From: DZBG01 sp049241565
Lineage (GTDB): Bacteria; Bdellovibrionota; Bacteriovoracia; Bacteriovoracales; Bacteriovoracaceae
Direction: 5' to 3'
NCBI GenBank assembly: GCA_049241565.1
Contig: JBMLQL010000023.1
Span: forward strand, 1 to 35,986
DNA length: 35,986 nucleotides
The stretch's first letter is position 1. Each line of letters starts with the position of its first letter. Position numbers and translations under genes: made by a program. The notes under the pieces were generated by a model, which saw nothing but the letters and a program-made list of their open reading frames with translations, ran no database searches and was not told where the DNA came from. Below, in pieces: positions 15,441-22,251 of this stretch.

Positions 15441-15721
15441 AAAATAAAAAGTTTAAAAATGCTGAGGAGTTTGGTTCTTTTCTAGGTCTTTCAGAAGTAG
15501 ACATGGAGCTAGTTAAACAGAAAAAGAAACTCATCGCAAAATTAACAAAAGCCAGAAATGACCAAGGACTAACTCAAGGTGAACTTGCCAAAATGCTTGA
15601 TACGAAGCAACCAGCAATTGCTCGCATGGAGTCTGGTTTAGTTGGAGAAGTAAGTTTAGATTTTTTGGCCAAAGTTGCATGGATTCTTGATATTTCGTTC
15701 ACGTTTAAGAAGACTGCTTAA
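15437..15721 (+). CDS. HigA-type antitoxin, XRE helix-turn-helix
   Basis: 94 aa. Residues about 38-75 (KARNDQGLTQGELAKMLDTKQPAIARMESG) form a classic XRE helix-turn-helix, the DNA-binding part that represses the operon. The N-terminal 35 residues probably contact the toxin. Coupled by a 4-nt overlap to the toxin gene. A hairpin terminator follows at 15737. Confidence 0.88.
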   Translation: MKNKKFKNAEEFGSFLGLSEVDMELVKQKKKLIAKLTKARNDQGLTQGELAKMLDTKQPAIARMESGLVGEVSLDFLAKVAWILDISFTFKKTA

Positions 15722-15736
15722 TATTTTTCTAGTTTT

Positions 15737-15762
15737 GAGGGCGTATCACCGCGCCCTCTTTC
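15737..15762 (+). terminator. Rho-independent terminator of the toxin-antitoxin operon
   Basis: GAGGGCG (15737-15743) pairs with CGCCCTC (15752-15758) around an 8-nt loop and is followed by TTTC. Confidence 0.75.
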
Positions 15763-15859
15763 AATCATAGTATTTCACTAACATTTTATAAAAGGAGGAA
15801 ATCAAATAGAGGTTTCAGATGGATCATTTGTCTTAAACAAAAGGAGAAACAAAAATTTA

Positions 15860-16468
15860 ATGACAGCATTGATTATTATGAAGAGAGATGTTCAATTGTT
15901 CGAATATCTCCATGCGTGTAAAGTGGCGACCACTAAACAAATTAACAGGGACATATTTAAAACAAGACACGCCACTTGTTATCAAAGACTACAAAAGTAT
16001 TTAGAGAAAAAGTTTCTTCAAGTTGTACCAACAGACCGCCAACGAGATCAGAGCTATGCCTACGAAGTTACAAAAAAAGGAGAAAAAATCATCAAGGCAA
16101 ACATTCGTGATCTATTGTGTGGAGATCGTTTTAGAAGTAACTCCGTTGCACATGACCTGACCCTCGTTGATATTAGAAATATTCTCATGAGTAAAAACGA
16201 TGTGAAGGAATACTTTACTGAAAATCAAATTCAAACCTATAAGGATTTTAGAACCGAAAATGATCTTATTCCCTTTCAGAAATTACAATGTGATGCAGGG
16301 ATAATGATACAACGAGGTGACTCTGATCCACTTTACATCGGAGTTGAATATGAATCATCAGCAAAGTCTAGAAGTCGCTACTTAGATAAGATAGGGAGTC
16401 TTTATTATAATGGGCCAGTTTATTTGATTTATATCTGCAAAGATAAAAGTCTCATTAAAGAACTATGA
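15860..16468 (+). CDS. Replication-relaxation-type protein (winged helix + nuclease-like fold)
   Basis: 202 aa. N-terminal winged helix (about residues 8-80: QLFEYLHACKVATTKQINRDIF ... YAYEVTKKGEKII). After about residue 95 comes a segment with HDLTLVDIRNIL, CDAGIMIQ and YIGVEYESSAKSRSRY, a layout like the D..ExE core of the replication-relaxation family (plasmid and ICE accessory proteins). The start ATG 15860 has AAAGGAG 13 nt upstream, rather far; ATG 15878 is an alternative. The frame may originally have continued into the next ORF: a single-base shift at ATTAAAG (16455-16460) would join DKSLIK to NYEQFVKAMK. Probably a relic or part of a mobile element. Confidence 0.55.
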   Translation: MTALIIMKRDVQLFEYLHACKVATTKQINRDIFKTRHATCYQRLQKYLEKKFLQVVPTDRQRDQSYAYEVTKKGEKIIKANIRDLLCGDRFRSNSVAHDLTLVDIRNILMSKNDVKEYFTENQIQTYKDFRTENDLIPFQKLQCDAGIMIQRGDSDPLYIGVEYESSAKSRSRYLDKIGSLYYNGPVYLIYICKDKSLIKEL

Positions 16469-16484
16469 GCAGTTTGTAAAGGCC

Positions 16485-17180
16485 ATGAAAGTTATGTGGT
16501 TTAATCCTGAAGGCAGTGTTGAGTTAAAAGAGAAGATCATTAAGAAGTATATCGCTCGCATTGAAATTGATGTGGATAAGATTTTTATAGATTACTGGAT
16601 GGGTAAGGGATTTTATCAAAGAGAAAGTAGAATTTTGGGTTTGCCCCCAGTGGGGCAAGTTCTTAAAAAGGGCAGAAAATTTAAAAATTCTTGGTTCGAG
16701 TACTTTACAAAGTGGTGGGAGTCAGAAGGCTATCAACAATTAAATTTCCTCCAGTCCCAACTGACTGATACTATAACTCTACCTATCAAAGAAGTCATCC
16801 TTACTGAAAGTTTCCTCCGTGAAAAATATCTGAATGAAGGCCTTAGTTCAGCCGAAATTGCGGCCATTAGTTTCTCCTCCAGAGAGACGGTGACGAGGAA
16901 ACTAAAAGAGCTTCAGATACCGCTCAAAAAGGTCACTAGAAGGGAGACTGGGAGTCAGGCTTTTGGTTATCGCAAGTATGGAGGTAGGTCAGTAGAGGTC
17001 AAATCAGATCAAGCCGTCATTAAGCTTATCAATCTCTACCGGCAGCAGGGTTACAGCTATCAAAGAGTGGCTGACCTGTTGAATGATCAGAATGTGAAGA
17101 CTAAGCTGCGTCAGGGATTCTGGTATTCAAAGGTCGTTAGACAGATTTTTATTCGCTCTACAATTCCCTTAGCTCAATGA
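16485..17180 (+). CDS. ORF of serine-recombinase-like pieces with internal HTH
   Basis: 231 aa. The first 45 residues (LKEKIIKKYIARIEIDVDKIFIDYW) resemble the C-terminal end of large serine recombinases; compare IKTLVKRIVVDSESVARVVF in the intact recombinase of this window. Residues about 105-135 are a helix-turn-helix (LSSAEIAAISFSSRETVTRKLKELQI). Residues 150-225 (FGYRKYGG...GYSYQRVADLLNDQNVKTK...WYSKVVRQIF) resemble the recombinase domain (Pfam Recombinase). No catalytic resolvase domain is present, so it cannot recombine by itself. It may be a chimeric remnant or a DNA-binding accessory protein. Reading-frame integrity over 231 codons argues for some use. Confidence 0.5.
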   Translation: MKVMWFNPEGSVELKEKIIKKYIARIEIDVDKIFIDYWMGKGFYQRESRILGLPPVGQVLKKGRKFKNSWFEYFTKWWESEGYQQLNFLQSQLTDTITLPIKEVILTESFLREKYLNEGLSSAEIAAISFSSRETVTRKLKELQIPLKKVTRRETGSQAFGYRKYGGRSVEVKSDQAVIKLINLYRQQGYSYQRVADLLNDQNVKTKLRQGFWYSKVVRQIFIRSTIPLAQ

Positions 17181-17307
17181 TTAATTCATAAAACATTTTT
17201 TGACTAATCTAATCATGTTGTCTGATTGCAGTCTGGAAAGCAGGGCCTGAATGATGGGTATTTGGGATAACTTGACTCGCACATAACTCATTGATATTAT
17301 TATGGTC

Positions 17308-17337
17308 TGTCGTCTGCTTGTCGTCTCAATGTAGTCT
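17308..17337 (+). promoter_or_regulatory. Three 11-bp-phased direct repeats upstream of a -10
   Basis: TGTCGTCT (17308-17315), TGTCGTCT (17319-17326) and TGTAGTCT (17330-17337) start exactly 11 bp apart, one helical turn. A perfect TATAAT lies at 17362-17367, about 57 nt before the AlbA_2 gene start, with no good -35, so an activator binding the repeats is likely. The layout recalls PhoB/OmpR-type boxes, but no regulator is identified. Confidence 0.5.
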
Positions 17338-17423
17338 CATAAAATCAGACAGATAGAGAACTATAATGGTCTAATAAGGAATGTAGATACTGAAGCGCTC
17401 CTAGCGGTCTAAGGAATTGATAA

Positions 17424-19085
17424 ATGAAAGTAACACGAGAAGAATTACTAGATAAAATTTCAAAAAATCAGATTCATGAAGTCCTAGAAAGTGGAGTAGA
17501 GCTTAAAGCAACTTGGAATCAAGATGTTGGTAAGGATATTTCTGCGATTGCAAATAAAATTGATCGCTCTGGTGGTTGGGTAGTTATCGGATGTTCAGAT
17601 AAGGGATTTGTAAATCAGACAAATGGCTTAGAGTGGCTAACGCAAGTTGAGCAAAAAGCTTCTAATCATATTAATCAATTCCTTAATCCTGATTTTACTG
17701 TCGTGAATATCAGAGGTGAGAATATCAGCGGACAGCACGTCTTAATCATTGAGGTAACTTCACCTAATGAGGTTGTACGCTGGAATGACAAGGCTTATAA
17801 GTTAGTTGGAACTGTAAGCAGCGAAATGAGTGCAGATGAAATTTTAAGTTTATCACTAATGCTTCCTGGTTCAGACTTTTCCAAGATGGAATATCAGGGG
17901 CCAATCGATGAATCTCTTGTTATCGATTTCGGTAAAAAAATAGAGAAGACAAAAAAACTAGATGAAGATTTTGAGGTTAAGAATTTAACAGCAGGAACGA
18001 TTTTATCAAAACTTCACATTGCTAATAAAAATGCTGCTGGAATACTTTTTGGGAGCTTTAAGGTCAGGACAGTTCATTATAAAGACAATGAAGATATATT
18101 GGATCAGAAAGAGAAGCATGGCTTATACAATATCCTAAGGGATGACTTTATTGATGAAGTACAGAGCTGGACTAGAACTCAAGCTACCCAGATTCAAGGC
18201 ACATCATTAACAGTAACGGAAGAGCAGCCCTATCCCATCAAAGCCCTCAGAGAGATTCTTGCAAATGCAGTTGCTCATGCGATGTATAGTAAGGATTCAG
18301 GAGGGATATTAGTAGAAATATATCCTAAGAGAATTGTGATCTCCAATCACTGCGATAAAGGGGCTAAGTTTTTTACAAATAAATGGTTTTCTAAAGCTCA
18401 CAAAACAACGAACAACCTTTTAATGGAATGTTTGAAGTTGGCGGGTATTTCAGACGAGTTAGGCAGTGGTAAGAGAAGAGTTTTTAGAACTATGATTGAA
18501 GCAGGAAAAAGGGAGCCAATCGTAGAATTTCAAAACTATGGACATTATTCAACATGGTCAGCAACACTTTATAATGAAGAGTCAAATGTTGGTATAAAGA
18601 ACTTATACGAACGATTAGTAGAGGTTTACAATTCGGATGATGAGCGAAGACTTGTTCAGGCCTTCGTCCTCTGGAAAGATAAGCGTTGGAGTGAAATAGA
18701 AGACTCACTTGATGCGCACTATAGAGAAGTTGCAAAACAAATCAGAAATTCAAAAAATCCACCCATTTTTGTTTATGAAGATAAAATTTATCTCAAGAGA
18801 TGGATAAGAGTGTCATTGGATGGAGCAGTTACTAAAAAATTTACGGAGTCTGAAGAAGCAGAATTGAAGGCATTTTTGTCGTATGCTGCCTTCTTAAACA
18901 ACAGACAGGGTTATATGACTTCTGAGGAAATAAGACAGCTCGTGGGTGTTCAGGACTCTCATTCAGAAACAACTCAAATCTCAAGGCTACTAAGCAAGTG
19001 GGCTGATGAGAGCTTTGTAGAAAAAGTTGTTAAAAAAAGAGGGGAGTGGAAATTCTTGCAAGCCCCAGCACCAGCTAAGGAGTAA
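17424..19085 (+). CDS. AlbA_2 (Schlafen-type) domain protein with GHKL-like ATPase domain
   Basis: 553 aa. Residues about 15-150 are an AlbA_2/Schlafen-like nucleic-acid-binding domain (ESGVELKATWNQDVGKDISAIANKIDRSGGWVVIGCSDKG). Residues about 265-360 match the HATPase_c_4 region of such proteins (ALREILANAVAHAMYSKDSGG, RIVISN, ELGSGKRRVFRTM). The C-terminal about 90 residues (MTSEEIRQLVGVQDSHSETTQISRLLSKWADE) are a winged helix. Known: this family occurs as regulators and in defence or mobile contexts. AAGGA about 8 nt before ATG. It is followed after 2 nt by a membrane-protein gene, so the two almost certainly work together. Role inferred only: ATP-dependent sensor or regulator, perhaps of an antiphage module. 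Confidence 0.75.
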   Translation: MKVTREELLDKISKNQIHEVLESGVELKATWNQDVGKDISAIANKIDRSGGWVVIGCSDKGFVNQTNGLEWLTQVEQKASNHINQFLNPDFTVVNIRGENISGQHVLIIEVTSPNEVVRWNDKAYKLVGTVSSEMSADEILSLSLMLPGSDFSKMEYQGPIDESLVIDFGKKIEKTKKLDEDFEVKNLTAGTILSKLHIANKNAAGILFGSFKVRTVHYKDNEDILDQKEKHGLYNILRDDFIDEVQSWTRTQATQIQGTSLTVTEEQPYPIKALREILANAVAHAMYSKDSGGILVEIYPKRIVISNHCDKGAKFFTNKWFSKAHKTTNNLLMECLKLAGISDELGSGKRRVFRTMIEAGKREPIVEFQNYGHYSTWSATLYNEESNVGIKNLYERLVEVYNSDDERRLVQAFVLWKDKRWSEIEDSLDAHYREVAKQIRNSKNPPIFVYEDKIYLKRWIRVSLDGAVTKKFTESEEAELKAFLSYAAFLNNRQGYMTSEEIRQLVGVQDSHSETTQISRLLSKWADESFVEKVVKKRGEWKFLQAPAPAKE

Positions 19086-19087
19086 TT

Positions 19088-19582
19088 TTGAAAGATATTG
19101 GAAGGTTTGCACTAATCACGGGCCTAATTGGTTTTGTCTTATCACTTACTGGAATCTACTTCAGTGCAAGGCAGTTATTTACAGGTGAATCATTCGAGGT
19201 CTCAGCTATGAAAGGTGACGTGGTAAAAATCCTTTCTCAGCCTCTTCTCTCTCAGCAAACATTGGACAATCCAAGTATTGAGGGTCTCTACAATACAATG
19301 GATATTAAGACGATCCAAGATCAGGTTGATAAAATTAATAATTCTGAACTTTCCATTGAAGTTCGCCAAGAATTGATAGATATGAAAATAAGAATAGGTC
19401 TTTTGGAAAAGTTAAATGAGCAGAAGAAAGAGAGCTATTCATTTAATTTCTTACTCATTTTATCCAGTGTTTCAGCATGGTTTTTTTCGGGAATGTTTGC
19501 CCCAATTAGAGATCATTGGGCTCAGCAGGCGAAAGTTTTTATAATTAGGAAGACTGAAAATAATTCTAATAAAAGTAGATAG
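19088..19582 (+). CDS. Two-TM membrane protein paired with the AlbA_2 protein
   Basis: 164 aa from TTG 19088, with AAGGAG 5 nt upstream inside the end of the previous gene. One TM segment at residues 5-27 (RFALITGLIGFVLSLTGIYF), a roughly 90-residue middle with a coiled-coil-like stretch (DQVDKINNSELSIEVRQELIDMKIRI), a second TM at about 119-138 (FNFLLILSSVSAWFFSGMF), and a basic tail. No family recognised. In defence modules small TM proteins often serve as membrane effectors, but that is inference. Confidence 0.6.
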   Translation: MKDIGRFALITGLIGFVLSLTGIYFSARQLFTGESFEVSAMKGDVVKILSQPLLSQQTLDNPSIEGLYNTMDIKTIQDQVDKINNSELSIEVRQELIDMKIRIGLLEKLNEQKKESYSFNFLLILSSVSAWFFSGMFAPIRDHWAQQAKVFIIRKTENNSNKSR

Positions 19583-19621
19583 CTAGAACTTAAAAGTTGT
19601 AAGAGACATCCATGAATCTAG

Positions 19622-19670
19622 GTTCTACGTAGAGATTCTGAGATACGTTTTGTAATACATTGTCTTACGA
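19622..19670. repeat. 49-bp direct repeat, copy 1
   Basis: Starts GTTCTACGTAGAGATTCTG, then 7 variable bases (AGATACG), then a 23-nt conserved block ending GTCTTACGA. Copy 2 at 19724-19772 is identical except for those 7 bases. It contains the palindrome TCTACGTAGA (19624-19633) and an everted pair of GTAATACA/TGTCTTACG half-sites related to the palindrome at 29728. Confidence 0.85.
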
Positions 19671-19723
19671 ACACCCACAAAATTCAGACCGTTTTAACCA
19701 AAATGAAATTGCAATGCGATTGA

Positions 19724-19772
19724 GTTCTACGTAGAGATTCTGTGTACCATTTTGTAATACATTGTCTTACGA
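19724..19772. repeat. 49-bp direct repeat, copy 2
   Basis: Same 49-bp layout as 19622-19670, starting 102 bp later, with TGTACCA as the 7 variable bases. It lies just past the 3' end of the minus-strand RHH gene (stop at 19795). The two copies fill the only gap between the AlbA_2/TM pair and the XRE operon, and could be recombination (res-like), replication or regulatory sites. Confidence 0.85.
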
Positions 19773-19794
19773 GTAGTATCTTTTTTAAGCTCAA

Positions 19795-19989
19795 TTAGCC
19801 AATTTTGTTTTTACGCATAAAATCTTCTAGTCCCAACTTCAGAAGCATAATTAGAGTTTCAGATTTAGTCACTTTGGAGAGATGAGGATCACGCTGGCCT
19901 TCAAGAATTTCATGAACCTCATCGATATCATTATTAAGTGCTTCCGTTATCCGGAGCGTGAGCATTTTCTCTTTAACTTGGCCGGTCAT
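19795..19989 (-). CDS. Small ribbon-helix-helix-like protein
   Basis: 64 aa. LTLRITEALNNDIDEVHEILEG ... KVTKSETLIMLLKLGLEDFM has the strand-helix-helix pattern of CopG/Arc-type DNA-binding proteins found on plasmids and in antitoxins. Last gene of a three-gene minus-strand operon; 1 nt separates it from the preceding gene's stop. Its 3' side faces the 49-bp repeats. Likely a DNA-binding cofactor of the element. Confidence 0.5.
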   Translation of the reverse strand: MTGQVKEKMLTLRITEALNNDIDEVHEILEGQRDPHLSKVTKSETLIMLLKLGLEDFMRKNKIG

Positions 19990-19990
19990 C

Positions 19991-20782
19991 TTAATTCCCT
20001 CTCTTTCGCTGTTGGCCTGAAACCGTAGTTTTCATATTGTCGAAGATGCTGAAGTCTATTGAGCCATCTGTTTTGAAGAGTTTTGAATCACCCACATGGC
20101 TGATACCAACGATTTCGGAGAAGCCTTCAAATGTAAGCTTGCCCAAGAATGGCTTCAGCTCATAGCTTGAGACAAGATAGATATTAAATGTGAATGAGAT
20201 ATTCGGACTGATATACTCAGGGTCAATAACATCACTTAAATCATCTACTGCCATCCGAGAATATCCAAGATCCCTAACGGTTGAGATTAGATAAAAGCCA
20301 TTTAGCTCATTAGGATTAACATTTGAGAACCTGTCGTCCCAGTCTCCGATATCACAAAGTTCTAGGGCCATTTCAATATATATGGGATCATTCGCTTCTC
20401 TTTCAGTAAGCCCAAAGCTCCAATGTGAAATCTTGGCTTCATTAGTGAATTGGTAGCTTCTATTCGTGCAGCTTGAGTAGTCGATGTCATAAAGACAGCT
20501 TGAGACTTCATTGAAACACATCTCTATTGCTTCACGATTGCTGCGCTCATTAAACAAGCTGATATATCTAGCAACACCATCAGGGCAATTGTTTAAGAAC
20601 TGATCTCGGGTGGAAGGGCCGAATAAAGTGCTCGTTGTTGCTCCATAATCAAACATGGCCCTAACAAGATCGACTCGATTTAAACTTACAGCATCTTTAA
20701 GGTAAGTATTAGGGTTGAGGCCTTCAAGTATTAGGTCTTTCAATTCGTCAGGAGTGATCGTTTTTAAATCAATCTTGCTCAT
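19991..20782 (-). CDS. Protein of unknown function in XRE operon
   Basis: 263 aa, no signal peptide or TM. Residues about 25-55 (LNPNTYLKDAVSLNRVDLVRAMFDYGA) look like one ankyrin-type repeat. The remainder (YDIDYSSCTNRSYQ, PNISFTFNIYLVSSYELKPFLGKLTF) is not recognised. The ATG overlaps the stop of the XRE gene by ATGA, so it is coupled to that regulator. The context (regulator-unknown-RHH in a mobile element) suggests a switch module, a toxin-antitoxin-like unit or a phage-type immunity unit; none is proven. Confidence 0.55.
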   Translation of the reverse strand: MSKIDLKTITPDELKDLILEGLNPNTYLKDAVSLNRVDLVRAMFDYGATTSTLFGPSTRDQFLNNCPDGVARYISLFNERSNREAIEMCFNEVSSCLYDIDYSSCTNRSYQFTNEAKISHWSFGLTEREANDPIYIEMALELCDIGDWDDRFSNVNPNELNGFYLISTVRDLGYSRMAVDDLSDVIDPEYISPNISFTFNIYLVSSYELKPFLGKLTFEGFSEIVGISHVGDSKLFKTDGSIDFSIFDNMKTTVSGQQRKRGN

Positions 20783-21081
20783 TTTTTGTCCTTTACCCGC
20801 TTAATCGAAATCTCGAAGATCCCACTGAAGACATCTTCCTTGAGCAGAGATTGAAGCTCAATTCTTTGGGGCTGCTCACGTTCATCAAACAATAACTCGT
20901 TCAAACTGATCTCGAGAGCATCAGCAAGCTTCTTAGCTTTGACTGGATCCCTGGGAGATCGATTGTTATTCCACTCAAATAAAGTGCTTTCTGGAACTCC
21001 TGACATCTTAGACAACTCCTTTATAGAGAGCTTTCGTTCCTTCATGAGTCGTGTTAGCACTTTTGCAATTTTTATTTCCAT
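20779..21081 (-). CDS. XRE-family transcription regulator
   Basis: 100 aa. Helix-turn-helix at about residues 8-45 (LTRLMKERKLSIKELSKMSGVPESTLFEWNNNRSP), continuing with KKLADALEISLNELLF, the usual XRE core. The C-terminus (QSLLKEDVFSGIFEISIKRVKDKK) may dimerise. First gene of the minus-strand operon. Direct repeats of the GTATTACG type (21100-21128) lie 20-50 nt upstream of its ATG, the expected place for autoregulation. Confidence 0.8.
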   Translation of the reverse strand: MEIKIAKVLTRLMKERKLSIKELSKMSGVPESTLFEWNNNRSPRDPVKAKKLADALEISLNELLFDEREQPQRIELQSLLKEDVFSGIFEISIKRVKDKK

Positions 21082-21099
21082 GAACTTTCATTTTATCTC

Positions 21100-21128
21100 G
21101 TATTATTTTTGTATTACGTTGTATTCAA
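21100..21128. promoter_or_regulatory. Phased GTATTACG-type repeats upstream of the XRE gene
   Basis: GTATTATT (21100), GTATTACG (21111) and GTATTCAA (21121) are spaced 11 and 10 bp. TGTATTACG is the exact half-site of the 19-bp palindrome at 29728 and, inverted, part of the 49-bp repeats. Probably the operator of the XRE regulator. Confidence 0.5.
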
Positions 21129-21236
21129 GTAGCGAGAGCCAAAATCCGATTCACGGGAGTTATCCTCCGAATGGTGAGAGTTCTGTTGTCACAAATCCAT
21201 CTGAAAAATATGACGAATGGATTTTATAAAACGGTG

Positions 21237-21244
21237 CTACGTAG
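21237..21244. repeat. CTACGTAG palindrome
   Basis: Minus strand reads AGGTTCTACGTAG, as in the start of the 49-bp repeats (TAGGTTCTACGTAG). It lies 22 bp past the stop of the resolvase gene. Confidence 0.5.
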
Positions 21245-21265
21245 AACCTCTGTTTAAGAATAATT

Positions 21266-21931
21266 TCACGTAGTTCCAGCATCACCATTCTCCTTGTTTT
21301 TCATAGGCTCTAGGGACGCAGCTTTTATAGCTCTCTCCACAGAGGCTTTTGAGATTTCCATCATGCGAGCAATGTTTCTGATTGAGTGACCTTTGATCCT
21401 GAGTTCACGAACCCGTGCGATGACTTGTTCATTTAATATCGATGGACGACCGCATCTCCAGTCTGAGTTATTTTGTTGAGCAATAAGTTTCTTAGCAGCG
21501 AGTGCGGTCTTAATTCTTTCAGCGATGAGAGATTTCTCAAGAGCCGCCACAGCTCCAAGTATGGTTAGTGTTGCTTGGCCCATTGGGGTACTGAAGTCTA
21601 TGCTTTCCCTTATACTGATGAGGCTTATACCGTAATGGTTAAGCTCATGAATCAGATTCAGAAGATGTCTGGTATCACGTGCGAGTCGGTCGATTGAATA
21701 AATAAGAAGAATTTTAAACTTACCGGCCCTAGCAGCTTTTACCAGCTCATCAAGACCAGGTCGTCGGTCTTTGCTACCAGAGATCCCTTTATCAACATAC
21801 TCAACGGTAACCTCAAAATTTCGAGCTTGAGCAAGCTGCCTAATAGAAATGAGCTGATGCTCAGGATCTTGGCCTAAGAGAGTTGATACTCTAGCATAAG
21901 CAACAGCTTTAATTTTAGTTGGTGTCTCCAT
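21266..21931 (-). CDS. Small serine recombinase (resolvase/invertase)
   Basis: About 221 aa from ATG 21931; GTG 21946 would add five residues. Neither has a good Shine-Dalgarno. The catalytic domain starts AVAYARVST with nucleophile Ser16, and SIDRLARDTRHLLNL, IDFSTPMGQATLTILGAVAALE and ERIKTALAAKK follow as in Tn3-type resolvases and DNA invertases. The C-terminal helix-turn-helix (KGHSIRNIARMMEISKASVERA) binds the crossover site. Role: resolves dimers or inverts a segment. Candidate sites are the CTACGTAG palindromes or the 49-bp repeats nearby. Divergent from the R-M operon across a region with a strong palindrome. Confidence 0.9.
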   Translation of the reverse strand: METPTKIKAVAYARVSTLLGQDPEHQLISIRQLAQARNFEVTVEYVDKGISGSKDRRPGLDELVKAARAGKFKILLIYSIDRLARDTRHLLNLIHELNHYGISLISIRESIDFSTPMGQATLTILGAVAALEKSLIAERIKTALAAKKLIAQQNNSDWRCGRPSILNEQVIARVRELRIKGHSIRNIARMMEISKASVERAIKAASLEPMKNKENGDAGTT

Positions 21932-21970
21932 GTACGATTTTAGCACAATGCGAAATAATTGTAAAGCAAT

Positions 21971-21987
21971 AAATTGTATAACAATTT
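21971..21987. promoter_or_regulatory. 17-bp palindrome between resolvase and R-M operon
   Basis: AAATTGT-ATA-ACAATTT is perfectly symmetrical and sits just upstream of the -35 at 21990 for the RHH/hsd transcript and near the resolvase start. A shared operator for the ribbon-helix-helix protein encoded next door is likely. Confidence 0.5.
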
Positions 21988-21989
21988 AA

Positions 21990-22017
21990 TTGTTAACCTA
22001 TTGATTTCTGCTACGAT
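21990..22017 (+). promoter_or_regulatory. Promoter of the RHH-hsdMSR operon
   Basis: TTGTTA (21990-21995), a 16-bp spacer, and TACGAT (22012-22017). The expected start 6-7 nt later is at the A of ATG 22024, and no Shine-Dalgarno precedes that ATG, so the message may be leaderless. Confidence 0.5.
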
Positions 22018-22023
22018 TTATCT

Positions 22024-22242
22024 ATGAGTACAGATAAGAAAAAGAAACCAAGCGAATACCCTTTGTTTGCCATCAGACTTGATGATGAGAAGAAGGAGGA
22101 GCTTAGCGGTCTTGTTGAAGAGACCAGGGAAGCTCTAAACAAAACAATAGGGCCTGAAGACAAGCTTTGGATGAAAAATGACGTCATCTATGAAGCAATA
22201 AAGCTTGGCTTACCCCTCTTGAAAAAACAAAACAAAAAATAG
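22024..22242 (+). CDS. Small ribbon-helix-helix-like protein leading the R-M operon
   Basis: 72 aa: a lysine-rich start, then PLFAIRLDDEKKEELSGLVEETREAL (strand plus helix) and a second helix MKNDVIYEAIKLGLPLL. This is the outline of a CopG/Arc-type repressor. It ends 9 nt before hsdM and shares its transcript. Inferred role: controls the R-M operon or the divergent resolvase through the palindrome at 21971. Not a known C-protein (those are XRE). Confidence 0.55.
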   Translation: MSTDKKKKPSEYPLFAIRLDDEKKEELSGLVEETREALNKTIGPEDKLWMKNDVIYEAIKLGLPLLKKQNKK

Positions 22243-22251
22243 GAAAAATAT

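Noticed and set aside
17308..17337. A true PhoB box
   Set aside because: The 11-bp phasing fits, but the repeats read TGTCGT rather than TGTCAT and the spacing to the -10 is too long; kept only as phased repeats.
19622..19772. CRISPR array
   Set aside because: Only two repeats of 49 bp with an internal variable core, no regular spacers and no cas genes.
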